Below are positions 1-8,234 of a stretch of 23,613 nt of DNA, piece by piece. The position numbers and the translations under genes are program-made. The stretch lies in IMG/VR virus record IMGVR_UViG_3300028388_001123, positions 1 through 23,613 of that record; one strand, written 5' to 3'. The notes beneath the pieces were generated by a model. It was given only the letters and a program-made list of their open reading frames with translations, had not been told where the DNA came from and did no database searches. The DNA is from a virus. Each line of letters starts with the position of its first letter. Within the stretch, counting starts at the first letter, position 1.

Positions 1-903
1 CATCTGCCGGTTGGGCGTCAGGGTGACCACGCCGAAGTTGCCCACGAACATGTTCACCGCGCCCTGCGCGACGATGCCGCCGCCCCGCGCTCCGTTGCCG
101 GAGTTGGCGCCGGTACGGTTCGACTGCATCACGTCCGTCTGCATCGTGGCGACACGAGCGGTGGAGGTGAACATGTAGTTGCCGATGGCCTCGATCATGT
201 CTCCGGTCGACATCAGCATGTTGTAGCGGGCACCGCCCTGCCAGCCCTTACGCAGCGTGCTGCGGAGCAGGGTCTCGGTGAAGGCACGGGCATCGCCCGC
301 GACCGGCCCGGTCGTCGGTGCGCCACCGGTGTCCTCCAGCGTCGAGCCGGAGCCGTCTAGCACGGCGTTAGCGCCGCCGTTATCGCCGCGGCTGGAGTAG
401 AACATCGCCCAGCAGGCTGCGCCGGCGGTCTTCGAGGGGTTTTCAGTCGGTGTGATGTCCTCAGGGGTCGCCGCGTTACGGCTGACCAATGCGGCCTCTT
501 CGTCCATCTTCAGCTCTTCGCCGGCATCGATGAGCTGCTGCAGGAACTCGTCCACGCCGCCGACGTGCTCGACGTCACGGCCGCGCTGGGAGGTCTTGAT
601 CACCTTGCCCATCTGCTGGCAGTAGTTGTAGTACCGCAGCCCCTGCTTGGAGTCGTTGTAGGTGGTGAGGTCTTCGTTTTCGCTGAACGCGTTGTCCTTG
701 TTCGGCGTCGCGAGTACCTTGTTGACGAACTCTTTCTTGACGCTCTTGGCGGTTGTGCTGCCGATGGAGTCGATCAGCGGACGGTCAACCTCGGTGATGT
801 TGATGATCTCTTTGAGGACGTCTTCGGCGACAAGGCCACCCAGGTCAACGCCGGACAAGTCCGCGGCGCGAGTGGTGGCGGGGGAGGTCATTGTGAAAGC
901 CAT
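1..903 (-). CDS. Major capsid protein, SU10/DUF5309 type (3' end outside window)
   Basis: This is the main shell protein of the phage head. The reading frame is open from the ATG at 903 to the window edge, giving 301 codons with the C-terminus missing. The pattern near the N-terminus (about residues 37-60, IDSIGSTTAKSVKKEFVNKV) is that of the DUF5309/SU10 major head family, where an 'f...ig...a....eW..d.l' stretch opens the fold. The last visible residues (VGNFGVVTLTPNRQM) match the family's late 'DFG.l.vvpnR' motif, so only a short tail should be missing. The ATG at 903 was chosen over the ATG at 891 because AGAGGT lies 7 bases upstream, overlapping the end of the scaffold gene. The gene lies 5 bases downstream of the scaffold stop, the usual scaffold-capsid order. 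The family call is from memory of its motifs and was not searched. Confidence 0.85.
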   Translation of the reverse strand, partial: MAFTMTSPATTRAADLSGVDLGGLVAEDVLKEIINITEVDRPLIDSIGSTTAKSVKKEFVNKVLATPNKDNAFSENEDLTTYNDSKQGLRYYNYCQQMGKVIKTSQRGRDVEHVGGVDEFLQQLIDAGEELKMDEEAALVSRNAATPEDITPTENPSKTAGAACWAMFYSSRGDNGGANAVLDGSGSTLEDTGGAPTTGPVAGDARAFTETLLRSTLRKGWQGGARYNMLMSTGDMIEAIGNYMFTSTARVATMQTDVMQSNRTGANSGNGARGGGIVAQGAVNMFVGNFGVVTLTPNRQM

Positions 904-908
904 TGTGA

Positions 909-2012
909 TTACCTCTGGCGACGGTTGCGTTTGCTTGCTGCAGATTGAACGATGGCGCGAGCAGCGGCGATCTTGTCACCTTGGGTGCCGGTCTGCTTGG
1001 CTCTGGCTTTCAGCTGATCCACCCGGGCATCTTGCGCCTTGGTGTTGGCTTTCGGCTGGCCAGGGCGCATGAGCTTCTTCGGTGCTTTTCGCACCTTCTC
1101 CTGCGCCTTACCCACCTGAGCCTTGTGCTGATTCCATAGCCACGCGTCGCGGGCGACCTTGCGAGCACCGGCGTGGTAGATCTGGGGAAGCTCTTCAGCA
1201 GTGAACCCGGACTGCAGCAGATAGTTCGCGATCTCTTGCGACTCTTTCTGCCACGTCTCTTGATTCTTCCACTCCGGAACCATCTCCAACAGGGCCTGGT
1301 TGTGGCGCTGGATCTCTTGCCGGTGCCACTGCTCAGCCTGCTGCTGATGTTGCTGCTGGGTCTCCTGTAGCTTTTGCTTGGCTCCGGCGTATGCCGTCGC
1401 GAAGCGCTGCCTCAGGTTCGCCGCACGTCCCGGATCGTCCTGCTCCAGCTTGTCCCAATCGACGCTACCGTACTGCTGCTCGATAGCAATCAGCTCACCC
1501 TGTGCCTGCGCGATTTCTTGCGTTTGCGCCTGTGCGCCAGACATGAGCTGCTGCTGGTACTGCTGCAGCTGTTGATACTGCTGCTGTAGTCCTGCTTGCG
1601 CCTGCTCGACCTCGGCCCGCCGTTCGGCGACCTGATCGTACTGATCCTTCATCTCGCCCAGGGTCAGGCTGGTGCCGTCCACCAAGGGCACGACGAGGTC
1701 GTTGTACAAATCCGTCGCTTCCCAGCCGATCTGCTCCGCCAGCTCCGCGACCTTGAACTTCAAACCCGTCTCGGGCTGTTCTCCGGTCTCTTCGTCGGCT
1801 TCGCCGTCAGCCTCGGCCGCTTGCTCGTCGTACTCGTCGGTCTCCGCTTCCTCAGCAACCGCTTCGTCGTCGAGCTGTTCAACCTCTGCCTCCAGAGGGA
1901 TATCATCGCCGTCACTCTGCGGGGGCTCCATCTCTGGAGCTGGTGGCGGCATTTCGCGCCCCGTCATGTCCGACAAGCGTTCACGAAGGGCGGTATTCAA
2001 ATCTTGGCTCAT
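909..2012 (-). CDS. Head scaffolding protein (probable)
   Basis: This 367-residue protein probably guides assembly of the capsid protein and is then released or degraded. It has the composition of phage scaffolds. It is proline-rich and acidic from about residue 20 to 100, with long runs of E and D. A glutamine-rich helical, coiled-coil-like segment follows at about 130-230, with many QQ pairs. The C-terminal third is basic and ends in SKRNRRQR; in known scaffolds a basic C-terminal helix binds the coat protein. It sits immediately before the major capsid gene, with 5 bases between, and just after a small gene, with 2 bases between. The start ATG at 2012 has GGAG about 11 bases upstream. No sequence motif proves the function, so the call rests on position, composition and length. 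Confidence 0.75.
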   Translation of the reverse strand: MSQDLNTALRERLSDMTGREMPPPAPEMEPPQSDGDDIPLEAEVEQLDDEAVAEEAETDEYDEQAAEADGEADEETGEQPETGLKFKVAELAEQIGWEATDLYNDLVVPLVDGTSLTLGEMKDQYDQVAERRAEVEQAQAGLQQQYQQLQQYQQQLMSGAQAQTQEIAQAQGELIAIEQQYGSVDWDKLEQDDPGRAANLRQRFATAYAGAKQKLQETQQQHQQQAEQWHRQEIQRHNQALLEMVPEWKNQETWQKESQEIANYLLQSGFTAEELPQIYHAGARKVARDAWLWNQHKAQVGKAQEKVRKAPKKLMRPGQPKANTKAQDARVDQLKARAKQTGTQGDKIAAARAIVQSAASKRNRRQR

Positions 2013-2014
2013 TT

Positions 2015-2227
2015 CTAGCGTCTCCGCAAGGTCTGTTCTTCCTTAAGCGCGTGCTCAAGGGCTTTCCGAGCCTCGACAATGCCCCACTGACACGCACGCA
2101 CTCGCGTGAGATGTTGGGAGTCATCGACCGAGCCCCGTTTGAAATCATCCCATAGGCGCTTCTCAACACGCTCGAATGCGTGTGCCCACACCTCGGACTC
2201 AAGGATCTCTTCTGCTGTTACGCTCAA
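2015..2227 (-). CDS. Small conserved phage protein of unknown function
   Basis: This predicted 70-residue, charged, helical protein follows the accessory island and precedes the scaffold. I chose the TTG at 2227 because it overlaps the upstream stop (TTGA) and has GGAG 8 bases upstream, matching the 4-bp couplings elsewhere in this operon. An ATG at 2266 would add 13 residues but has no ribosome binding site. The pattern 'AEEILESEVWAHAFERVEKRLWDDFK' followed by a second helix pair (WGIVEARKALEHALK) resembles short proteins often seen beside phage head genes, which have two helices and conserved W/F positions. Their function is not known to me. No DNA-binding or enzymatic motif is visible. Confidence 0.6.
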   Translation of the reverse strand: MSVTAEEILESEVWAHAFERVEKRLWDDFKRGSVDDSQHLTRVRACQWGIVEARKALEHALKEEQTLRRR

Positions 2228-2406
2228 TGCACGCGCTCCGGCAACGGCCCAAGCATGGCGCACCATTGCGCATAGGTCATATCAGGCGGCAGGTTCAGCT
2301 CTCGCTTAATACGCAACCACTTCTGCCCTCGCACGCGCCCGTTCGGTGCGACGCGGGGGTCGTGTGCGGTGCCCGCTGCTCGGGCTAGTTGCTCTCGCCA
2401 GTCCAT
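2224..2406 (-). CDS. Small hypothetical protein
   Basis: This 60-residue frame fills the gap between the 579-residue island protein, overlapping it by 22 bases, and the next small gene, joined by a TTGA overlap. The start ATG at 2406 has GGAG 8 bases upstream, which supports translation. The protein is basic in its middle (GRVRGQKWLRIKREL) and ends in a tryptophan-containing helix (MTYAQWCAMLG). I do not recognise a family. The evidence for it being real is the close packing, the ribosome binding site and the coupled junction on its downstream side. Confidence 0.55.
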   Translation of the reverse strand: MDWREQLARAAGTAHDPRVAPNGRVRGQKWLRIKRELNLPPDMTYAQWCAMLGPLPERVH

Positions 2407-4124
2407 TCGAGCGGCTCCGTCTCTGCGGTGGGTGTTGGTAACGTAAACTGCTGCGGTGCCTGCTCGGGCACATTACGCAGGCTGTCGTGGTATCCCTTGA
2501 TGCGGTCTGCGTGCGGCTTGAGCGCGTCAATGGTCTGCACGACCCGCTCCTGCAGCTCGGCCGGCAGCTGCTGGATCGCCTTGGGGTAGTTGTCGTACTC
2601 ATGGAAGCCGGTGTCAGCCCGGCCCCATTCAGTCGTCATGTTGCGGCTGCTCTCCCAGCGGGAGAAGCGCGAGCGCAAGTCACGCACCACCTGCTGGAAG
2701 TCCTGCGGTGGTAGGTCGCCCACATTGGTCAGCACGACACCGCCGGCGCCGTCGGGCGGCTCGGTGACAGCGATGACGTCCTCCAACGAGTCAGTCCAGT
2801 CGGGCATGCCCTCCGGCGGGTCCAGCTTGCCGAGCGTGTCGGCGATCTCCGCCACCTCGGGCGCGTTGATCATACTGGAGCGGAACTGGGCCATATTCAC
2901 CGCACCCCAGGGGATGCCCCGTGTCGCAACCTCCGACTCGGGCACCGACACGACGGGGTAGACCCACGCAGCGGCGTCCTGGTCGCGTAGGACGCCCTCT
3001 ACGATGGCGGTGGCGTCAAGCTGAGCCCTGTCCTGGGGGCTCAGCACGGCGTGCTCAGCGATCCACTCAGCGTCCCAGGACGGGTCTACCTCCGGCGGCT
3101 CGATCCGCAGGCGTGCAGCGGCGACCGGGTTGCGCTGACCCTTGTAGACGCCTTGGGACTGACGTACCGGCGCGTCCTGCACACCGAGCATGCGCGCGAC
3201 GACCGAGCCACCGTCGGGATCTCGCAGCAGCTGCTCCATATCCGCGTGCAGCATAGCGCCGGCGGCGGGGTTGTCTGAGTAGCCTTTGTAACGGGAGGCG
3301 AAGAACTCAGCGCCGGGCATCGATTCAGTTGTCACCTGCGCGTAGGGGCCGCCCCGCGCCAGTAGCTGCTCACGGCCGCCCTGCCGCACAGGGAGCCCTA
3401 GCTGCTCGCGCATGGCGGCGATGTTCGGCGCGTTGCCCTCAAGGTCCACAGGCGTCAGTGAGTACGCCACCGGCCCCTGGTGCACGTTGCTGAGCGTTGG
3501 GTCATCCGGCGTGCGGTAGCCGCCAGTGTAACCGCGGCGGCGGATCTCCCGGTCCAGCTCCTGGCTGTAGGTGCTCGGGTCGGTCCGGGTCGGCTTGGCG
3601 CCGATGAAGCCGTAGTCGTCCATGCGACGGCGGAAATTCTCCTCCAGGTACGCCTTGATCCCGTCCGGGTCGTCGGTGATGTTGTACATCCCCGGCAGCG
3701 CGCCCTCCACAACCCGGCGGCCGGAGGTAATGTCCGGCTCCTCTAGGCTCTGGCCGGGGATGTAGAACTGAGTCTGTGCGGAGTCGGCGAAGGCCGGCCC
3801 GGTGACACGGTTGTACTCCTTGTTCGACCGGCTGGTCGGGCGGCTGCCGTACATGGCCGGGTCAAGCGCCTGGGTGCCCTCGGGCGCGGTCGTGTAGTGG
3901 CGCACCGGCACGACGTCGCCCGGCGGCAGCTTTCCGCCGGGGTAGATCGACTCCGGCACTCGGTCCGGGCGGGCGATGCCTTTGCGCGTGGCGTCGATCA
4001 GGTCCACGACCTCGTCCACCAGCGGCATCAGGTTGACCGCTGCGGTCTTGATGCCCGGCGGATCGTTCCGTGGCCGGCTCGCCAGCTTACGGTCGAGGTT
4101 GTAGAGTGCAGTGTTGATGCTCAT
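2385..4124 (-). CDS. Accessory island protein with polyvalent/ADP-ribosyltransferase-like domain
   Basis: This 579-residue protein has no membrane segment or signal peptide. Residues about 70-220 carry the pattern of a domain I recall from large phage polyvalent proteins: 'RHYTTAPEGTQALDPAMYGS', then an aromatic strand with QTQFYIPG, then 'LPGMYNITDDPDGIK', and a closing 'GYTGGY...VAYSLTPVDL'. In relatives the first motif reads HYS...LDP..yGtg and the later part reads lYDl..DPlgl. Such domains are often compared to ADP-ribosyltransferase toxins, but I see no certain catalytic triad here. The C-terminal half is unassigned. The start overlaps the upstream stop by ATGA at 4121-4124. Position between portal and scaffold suggests a virion-internal or co-injected protein; this is inference. 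Confidence 0.7.
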   Translation of the reverse strand: MSINTALYNLDRKLASRPRNDPPGIKTAAVNLMPLVDEVVDLIDATRKGIARPDRVPESIYPGGKLPPGDVVPVRHYTTAPEGTQALDPAMYGSRPTSRSNKEYNRVTGPAFADSAQTQFYIPGQSLEEPDITSGRRVVEGALPGMYNITDDPDGIKAYLEENFRRRMDDYGFIGAKPTRTDPSTYSQELDREIRRRGYTGGYRTPDDPTLSNVHQGPVAYSLTPVDLEGNAPNIAAMREQLGLPVRQGGREQLLARGGPYAQVTTESMPGAEFFASRYKGYSDNPAAGAMLHADMEQLLRDPDGGSVVARMLGVQDAPVRQSQGVYKGQRNPVAAARLRIEPPEVDPSWDAEWIAEHAVLSPQDRAQLDATAIVEGVLRDQDAAAWVYPVVSVPESEVATRGIPWGAVNMAQFRSSMINAPEVAEIADTLGKLDPPEGMPDWTDSLEDVIAVTEPPDGAGGVVLTNVGDLPPQDFQQVVRDLRSRFSRWESSRNMTTEWGRADTGFHEYDNYPKAIQQLPAELQERVVQTIDALKPHADRIKGYHDSLRNVPEQAPQQFTLPTPTAETEPLEWTGESN

Positions 4125-6157
4125 GGAATACTTCTGCCGTACTGGTCAGCCAACGCGCGCAATTCTCGCGTTCTGGCTCCTGGTGGATTATCCCTCCTAA
4201 TCAGCTCAACCAAAGACGGCTGATCGTCGATCGGAGTCCAGCCTTTTCGCTCCCACAGCTCTTTTTCCGCAAACCACATCAACGCCTGAAGATCGTCGGC
4301 ATCCATACCAAGTTTAGCGGCCGCAGTGTTAAATACATCGCGAGCCAACCCGTATTGGGCGGTTACTTCGGGCGCCGGTATTTGCTCAGCGTCTTTTGCG
4401 GCCCCCATGCTAGGAGATGGTGGCGCCTTGCCGCGCTCAAACGCACGCAACTCACGATTTCGCTGAGACAGCGCCCTATCGTAATGCCCCGAACGCAGCG
4501 TATATGTCGGCTGCGCGCGCTGCCCCGGCACACCCGCATCTGCTTTAGGTGGCACGCGATCACCGCCCATTAAGCGGTTGACCGTTCGACCGGCCCACAC
4601 GTCGATAGTTGGGTCGACAGACGTACCTCTGAGGTTCTGCGCAAAATTGCGCATCTTCGGCGCCATTCCAGGCTCGACGTTACCGAGCAACCTCCGCGCA
4701 GAAAGCATTGCGCTAGCACTGTGCATGCCGAATTTTTTGCCGTTACGCTTCAACGGCACCGCGGCGGGATCGTACTCCTCGGCGCGCTCGTCAAACAGCC
4801 GCCGCGCCCATTGAGAGTCGGTTTCTCCGTCCGGCTTGCGTGCCATGTGCGCATCGAATCGCTGAAGATGGTCATCAAACTCACCTCCAACCAATCGTTC
4901 AAAGAACTCTTGAGCCATTTTATGCTGGTCTCGTAACTTGGTGTTTGGGCTCATTGCCCCCTGGAGGTCCGCATACAGCGAACCGCCAGTATCACCAAAC
5001 GCGTCACGTATTGTTCGCTGCGCATCGTTGTACCATTTACTCTGGTCTACGATGAACTGAGCGTTAGCATCACCGGCGCCAGCGCGCGTAATGATATCAG
5101 CAACTTCATCAACCAACGCGTTGCTCGCGTTTTCAACCGCCGCCGTGCGTCGCGCGCCTTTGTACGGTCTGTCGGTAGTGGGGTCTATGTGGAAGTTTGG
5201 ATGGGCTCCTTTATAGGTGATGCTCGGTCCGCTGTCTCCGGTATCTACGCGACCTATCTCTGCGGGCGCCCAGCCCTCGCTCGGGTGATGCTCTGAGCGG
5301 TATTTGACAGCGTCGGCGCGAGCCATGGCCGCGAGCTTCTCTGCGGTCGGCGCGCCATACTCTTCTGTCATGCGCGCCTGATATTCGCGCACCCGCTGCG
5401 CGTCGGGAGGCGCCAGCCTTGCCGCTCTTGAGGTGCTCTCTACACCCTGCGGGTATGTGTATATGCCGGGCGACGTACCCACCTGATAGCCCGCCGCAGC
5501 GGTCATCTCGTCCAGCGTGTCAGACGACCGCGGCAGACGAGTGCCCAACATGCCGAGCTGCGCCCGCCCGCCGAGCGGTGCGCTGATCGCCGGCATGGCG
5601 CCGGCCTGACGCGCCACGTAGTCATCGACAATGCGCCCTGGCAGTCGGGCCGCATCCTCGGCGAAGTGCCGGGCCTTGGTGAGCGCAAGGGGTGTTGCGT
5701 CAGCGGCGAGTGCCGCCAGCTCGACGCCGGCAGCGGTCGGCATCGAGACGCTGCCCCGCTGCGCCATACCGCCACGGGTCTGGACCATCTCCGGCTCAGT
5801 GTCTTGCCAGTACACGTCTTCGTCGCCGACGGCCGCGCGCTCGGCATCAGTCGGCATATCACCAAGCAGAAAGTCACCGACGCGTCCCGCTACGCCACCG
5901 GGGCTGTAGACGGGCGCCTGAGCCATGTCCTCGAACATGCGATCGGCGGGACCGAGCACTGCGTCAACCACCTCGCCGACTGCCTGCTGCTGCTCCTGCG
6001 AGGGGCGGATGTCGCGAGGGGTCTGCCGACGAGTGCCGCGGGACGCCGTCCGTCGCCCCTCAAGCGCTTGCAAGGCGCGCTCCTGCTCGCGTTGGCGCTG
6101 CTCCCACTCCCGGCGCTTGCCGGCTGATGCTCGGAATGCTTGGTAAGCGGCGGTCAT
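4121..6157 (-). CDS. Accessory island protein with DUF7178/DNA-glycosylase-like core
   Basis: This 678-residue protein starts at the ATG at 6157, which overlaps the upstream stop by ATGA. The frame can be extended to a TTG at 6196, but that start has no support. Residues about 5-65 are very basic and helical (KRREWEQRQREQERAL). The second half carries a pattern found in phage DUF7178-like, helix-hairpin-helix/DNA-glycosylase-like domains: 'WYNDAQRTI', 'LQGAMSPNTKLRDQ', then 'MAPKMRNFAQNLRG' and 'DPTIDVWAGRTVNRLMG', with a closing 'LQALMWFAEKELWERKG'. In relatives the LSP..n, K..nFa.Ni.G and tiD.ha/wa elements occur in this order. The 3' part (about 4130-5300) is clearly less GC-rich than the rest of the operon, suggesting later acquisition. 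Function is not established. Confidence 0.75.
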   Translation of the reverse strand: MTAAYQAFRASAGKRREWEQRQREQERALQALEGRRTASRGTRRQTPRDIRPSQEQQQAVGEVVDAVLGPADRMFEDMAQAPVYSPGGVAGRVGDFLLGDMPTDAERAAVGDEDVYWQDTEPEMVQTRGGMAQRGSVSMPTAAGVELAALAADATPLALTKARHFAEDAARLPGRIVDDYVARQAGAMPAISAPLGGRAQLGMLGTRLPRSSDTLDEMTAAAGYQVGTSPGIYTYPQGVESTSRAARLAPPDAQRVREYQARMTEEYGAPTAEKLAAMARADAVKYRSEHHPSEGWAPAEIGRVDTGDSGPSITYKGAHPNFHIDPTTDRPYKGARRTAAVENASNALVDEVADIITRAGAGDANAQFIVDQSKWYNDAQRTIRDAFGDTGGSLYADLQGAMSPNTKLRDQHKMAQEFFERLVGGEFDDHLQRFDAHMARKPDGETDSQWARRLFDERAEEYDPAAVPLKRNGKKFGMHSASAMLSARRLLGNVEPGMAPKMRNFAQNLRGTSVDPTIDVWAGRTVNRLMGGDRVPPKADAGVPGQRAQPTYTLRSGHYDRALSQRNRELRAFERGKAPPSPSMGAAKDAEQIPAPEVTAQYGLARDVFNTAAAKLGMDADDLQALMWFAEKELWERKGWTPIDDQPSLVELIRRDNPPGARTRELRALADQYGRSIP

Positions 6158-7578
6158 GGGACAAGGTCTCGCAGTGGTACGTCGTAATCTAACCAAGGCG
6201 GCCGGCGGCGGCGCTCCTCCGGCGTCATCCGCAGCCGCGCCTGTACGGCGCGCGCCTCGGCCTCGCCGCCGAAGCGACGGTAGCGCTCGTAAGCGTCCAT
6301 ACTGTCGAGCCGTCGGTATTTATCGATCAACTCTCGGGCCTGGTCGGCCGCGGGTTTATACTGCGCGTCGCCGGTCTCCTTGTAACGGTACAGATCCGAC
6401 TGCAGCGGCTGCAGATCCTTCGTCTTACCTTTCTCGACCCGACCGAAACCGTGCGCTGCGTCAATGCCAGAGCCTCCCGGCGAGAAGCCGCGCTCTTGGT
6501 TCTGTATTACGTGCTGAACCTCGTGCACGGAGCGCGAAGCCATTTCCGCCGGGTCTCTGCGCGTGTTCAGGCCAAGCTGCTCCCTTCGCGGGTCGTAGTA
6601 AGCCGCTAATGACCCGTCACCCCGGACACGGGGGTCTGTCGACGTCATTGGGTCAAAGTATGTGACGCTGATGCGGTCCGTCTCGGGGTACGCCTTCTTC
6701 AACTCTGGAAAATCAATTCGCTCGTGCAGCGGCCGCCCCCGGTCCTCGTACAACTTGGCCATCTTGACGATACCGCGGCGCCACGCCTCAAGGTCCTCGA
6801 CGGTATCTTCAGCGGCGCGCTCGACCGCGTCATGCCCCGGGTCAAGCCCGAAAGCGGCGCCGGCCTCTTCAGCAGACACGCCGTCACGGTCCATCGCCCG
6901 GCGCACCTCCAGCGCCAAGTCCGTCTCCTCAAATTGCTCCCTTGCATTTCGCTCGTACGCCTCCGTCTGCGGCGTACGCTGCCGGACCTCCATGCCCTCT
7001 GGCTCGGGTATCTCGTACCGTGGCGCGCCGCCCGGCGGCGTCGGCCCGTCGGGTGTCGGCACCCACCAGCCCGTCTCTCGCCAGATATCCTCAGCCGCGC
7101 TGCCCCCCGCCGCCATAGCCTCAGCACGCTCCAAGGCCGCGGTGTCGGCGGTCTGGCTGCCGCGCCCGGCGAAGACCTGCATCTGGCCGCCCGCAGGGCT
7201 GCCTCTCGCGGCCTCCAAGGCCATGAGGGCGTTGGGCTCATAGGGTACGTCTCCCACCGGCCCGACGCGCCTCTGGGCAGCGTCCAGGGCGCCCTGGATA
7301 CCTCTGCCGGCGACAAAGGGAAGCGCCAGTCCGGCGGCGCCGAGGGCCATCTGGGGGATATTGGCGTTCTGCGCACCGGAGATCATGTCCTGCACGTCCA
7401 TCGCTTCGCCAACACCCGGCAGCATGCCGCCCAGCGTGTCCCGGGCAACCGGCCCGACGTCACGTATCGCCTGGCTCGCGTACTCGGGGTAGCCTGGCGT
7501 GCGCTGCCGGTAGCCGTGGTCCATGCGGCGTTTCTGGTAGCCCTCAGCCATACGCATCAGTCGGGCGAGATCGCTCAT
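6154..7578 (-). CDS. Accessory island protein with HExxH metallopeptidase-like domain
   Basis: This 474-residue protein has two clear parts. Residues about 19-100 form the module MDHGYR...PGYPEYASQAIRD...LPGVGEAMDV followed by Ala/Gly-rich hydrophobic helices, and are shared with the island protein at 8139-9134. Residues about 300-470 look like a phage polyvalent-protein metallopeptidase. HEVQH at 352-356 fits the HExxH zinc motif, is preceded by an S/T-V position and followed by ..ERGFSPGGSG. GGEAEARAVQ (E439) may supply the third ligand, and the end 'MTPEERRRRPPWLDYDVP' matches relatives I recall. The start ATG at 7578 lies in the left copy of a 119-bp direct repeat, so its first nine residues (MSDLARLMR) equal those of the inserted gene upstream. 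Zinc binding and proteolysis are inferred. Confidence 0.8.
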   Translation of the reverse strand: MSDLARLMRMAEGYQKRRMDHGYRQRTPGYPEYASQAIRDVGPVARDTLGGMLPGVGEAMDVQDMISGAQNANIPQMALGAAGLALPFVAGRGIQGALDAAQRRVGPVGDVPYEPNALMALEAARGSPAGGQMQVFAGRGSQTADTAALERAEAMAAGGSAAEDIWRETGWWVPTPDGPTPPGGAPRYEIPEPEGMEVRQRTPQTEAYERNAREQFEETDLALEVRRAMDRDGVSAEEAGAAFGLDPGHDAVERAAEDTVEDLEAWRRGIVKMAKLYEDRGRPLHERIDFPELKKAYPETDRISVTYFDPMTSTDPRVRGDGSLAAYYDPRREQLGLNTRRDPAEMASRSVHEVQHVIQNQERGFSPGGSGIDAAHGFGRVEKGKTKDLQPLQSDLYRYKETGDAQYKPAADQARELIDKYRRLDSMDAYERYRRFGGEAEARAVQARLRMTPEERRRRPPWLDYDVPLRDLVP

Positions 7579-7670
7579 CGCAGCCCCCGCTCCTTCAGCT
7601 TGGCCTCAGTGATCGGACCCCCCGCTCGGGGTGGGGGTGGCTCAAGCCCGGCGTCACGCATACGGTCGGC
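7552..7670. repeat. 119-bp direct repeat, left copy
   Basis: This segment is identical to 8116-8234 except at one position (7589 G, 8153 A), with an offset of exactly 564 bases. It spans the stop/start junction between two island genes. On the minus strand it holds the tail of one gene and the first nine codons of the next. Confidence 0.97.
7575..7670 (-). pseudogene. Duplicated C-terminal tail of the 8139-9134 gene
   Basis: These 96 bases repeat the last 31 codons and stop of the gene at 8139-9134 (ADRMRDAGLEPPPPR...KLKERGLR), differing at one base (7589 versus 8153), which changes W to R. There is no start codon for this fragment. It is a leftover of the duplication that flanks the inserted gp49-family gene. 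It still provides the TGA/ATG junction of the downstream gene, and in another frame it supplies the stop codon of the inserted gene. Confidence 0.85.
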
Positions 7671-8142
7671 CTCGCTGCATCATTGTAATCAGCTCTATCT
7701 CCTCCAAGTCATCCCGCTGTTCTGCGAGCACCGCCTTTTCCGCAGAACTCGTCATCGTCCCTCGTGCCAAACTGTCTTTCAGCAAGAACCCGAGCAGCGG
7801 CCACAGCTTGTTGCGGGCATCCCTGAACGCGACCTCGCGGCCGATATCTTCGCGGAAATCAGCCGGGTCTACGCACGCCGCCTCTCCTGTGACGGTGTAG
7901 CCGTTCTTGAGGGTGATCAGGCACACGGTCGTGGTGGTGCCAGGAAAGACGTGGTACTGCACCGGCACCAGCGGATCGATAGCGGCATCCAGGTCTTGCG
8001 GCGTGATGTGATCGCCGGTGAGGCCCTTTGCTTTGATTATCTCCTCGATGGACTGTTCGTGTTGTCGGTCGGTAATGTCAGCCATTTGACTTTTACTCGT
8101 GTTGTGCGCCGTTTGACGCATCAGTCGGGCGAGATCGCTCAT
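7654..8142 (-). CDS. Phage gp49/Sf6-gp66 family protein (inserted moron-like gene)
   Basis: The 162-residue frame matches the N4 gp49/Sf6 gp66 family (Pfam Phage_gp49_66). The signature is 'FPGTTTTVCLITLKNGYTVTG' followed by 'EAACVDPADF', then 'A...A..KLWPLLGFLL'. The family is widespread in phages as a small stand-alone gene of unknown function. The gene lies between two copies of a 119-bp repeat. Its first nine codons (MSDLARLMR, with the ATGA overlap at 8139-8142) are borrowed from the repeat, and its stop at 7654-7656 lies in the other copy, read out of frame. The original start may be the ATG at 8085 (MADITDRQ), giving 143 residues. The 75 bases after its stop are the duplicated tail fragment. 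Confidence 0.85.
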   Translation of the reverse strand: MSDLARLMRQTAHNTSKSQMADITDRQHEQSIEEIIKAKGLTGDHITPQDLDAAIDPLVPVQYHVFPGTTTTVCLITLKNGYTVTGEAACVDPADFREDIGREVAFRDARNKLWPLLGFLLKDSLARGTMTSSAEKAVLAEQRDDLEEIELITMMQRGRPYA

Positions 8143-8234
8143 CGCAGCCCCCACTCCTTCAGCTTGGCCTCAGTGATCGGACCCCCCGCTCGGGGTGGGG
8201 GTGGCTCAAGCCCGGCGTCACGCATACGGTCGGC
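8116..8234. repeat. 119-bp direct repeat, right copy
   Basis: This is the partner of 7552-7670. It contains the genuine 3' end of the 8139-9134 gene and the start of the inserted gene. The unique sequence between the copies is 7671-8115 (445 bases). Recombination between the copies would delete 564 bases and rejoin the 8139-9134 gene to the 6154-7578 gene by a clean ATGA overlap. Confidence 0.97.

Noticed and set aside
6158-6196. TTG start at 6196 for the glycosylase-like island protein.
   Set aside because: The ATG at 6157 overlaps the previous stop as ATGA, like the other junctions of this operon; the TTG has no ribosome binding site.
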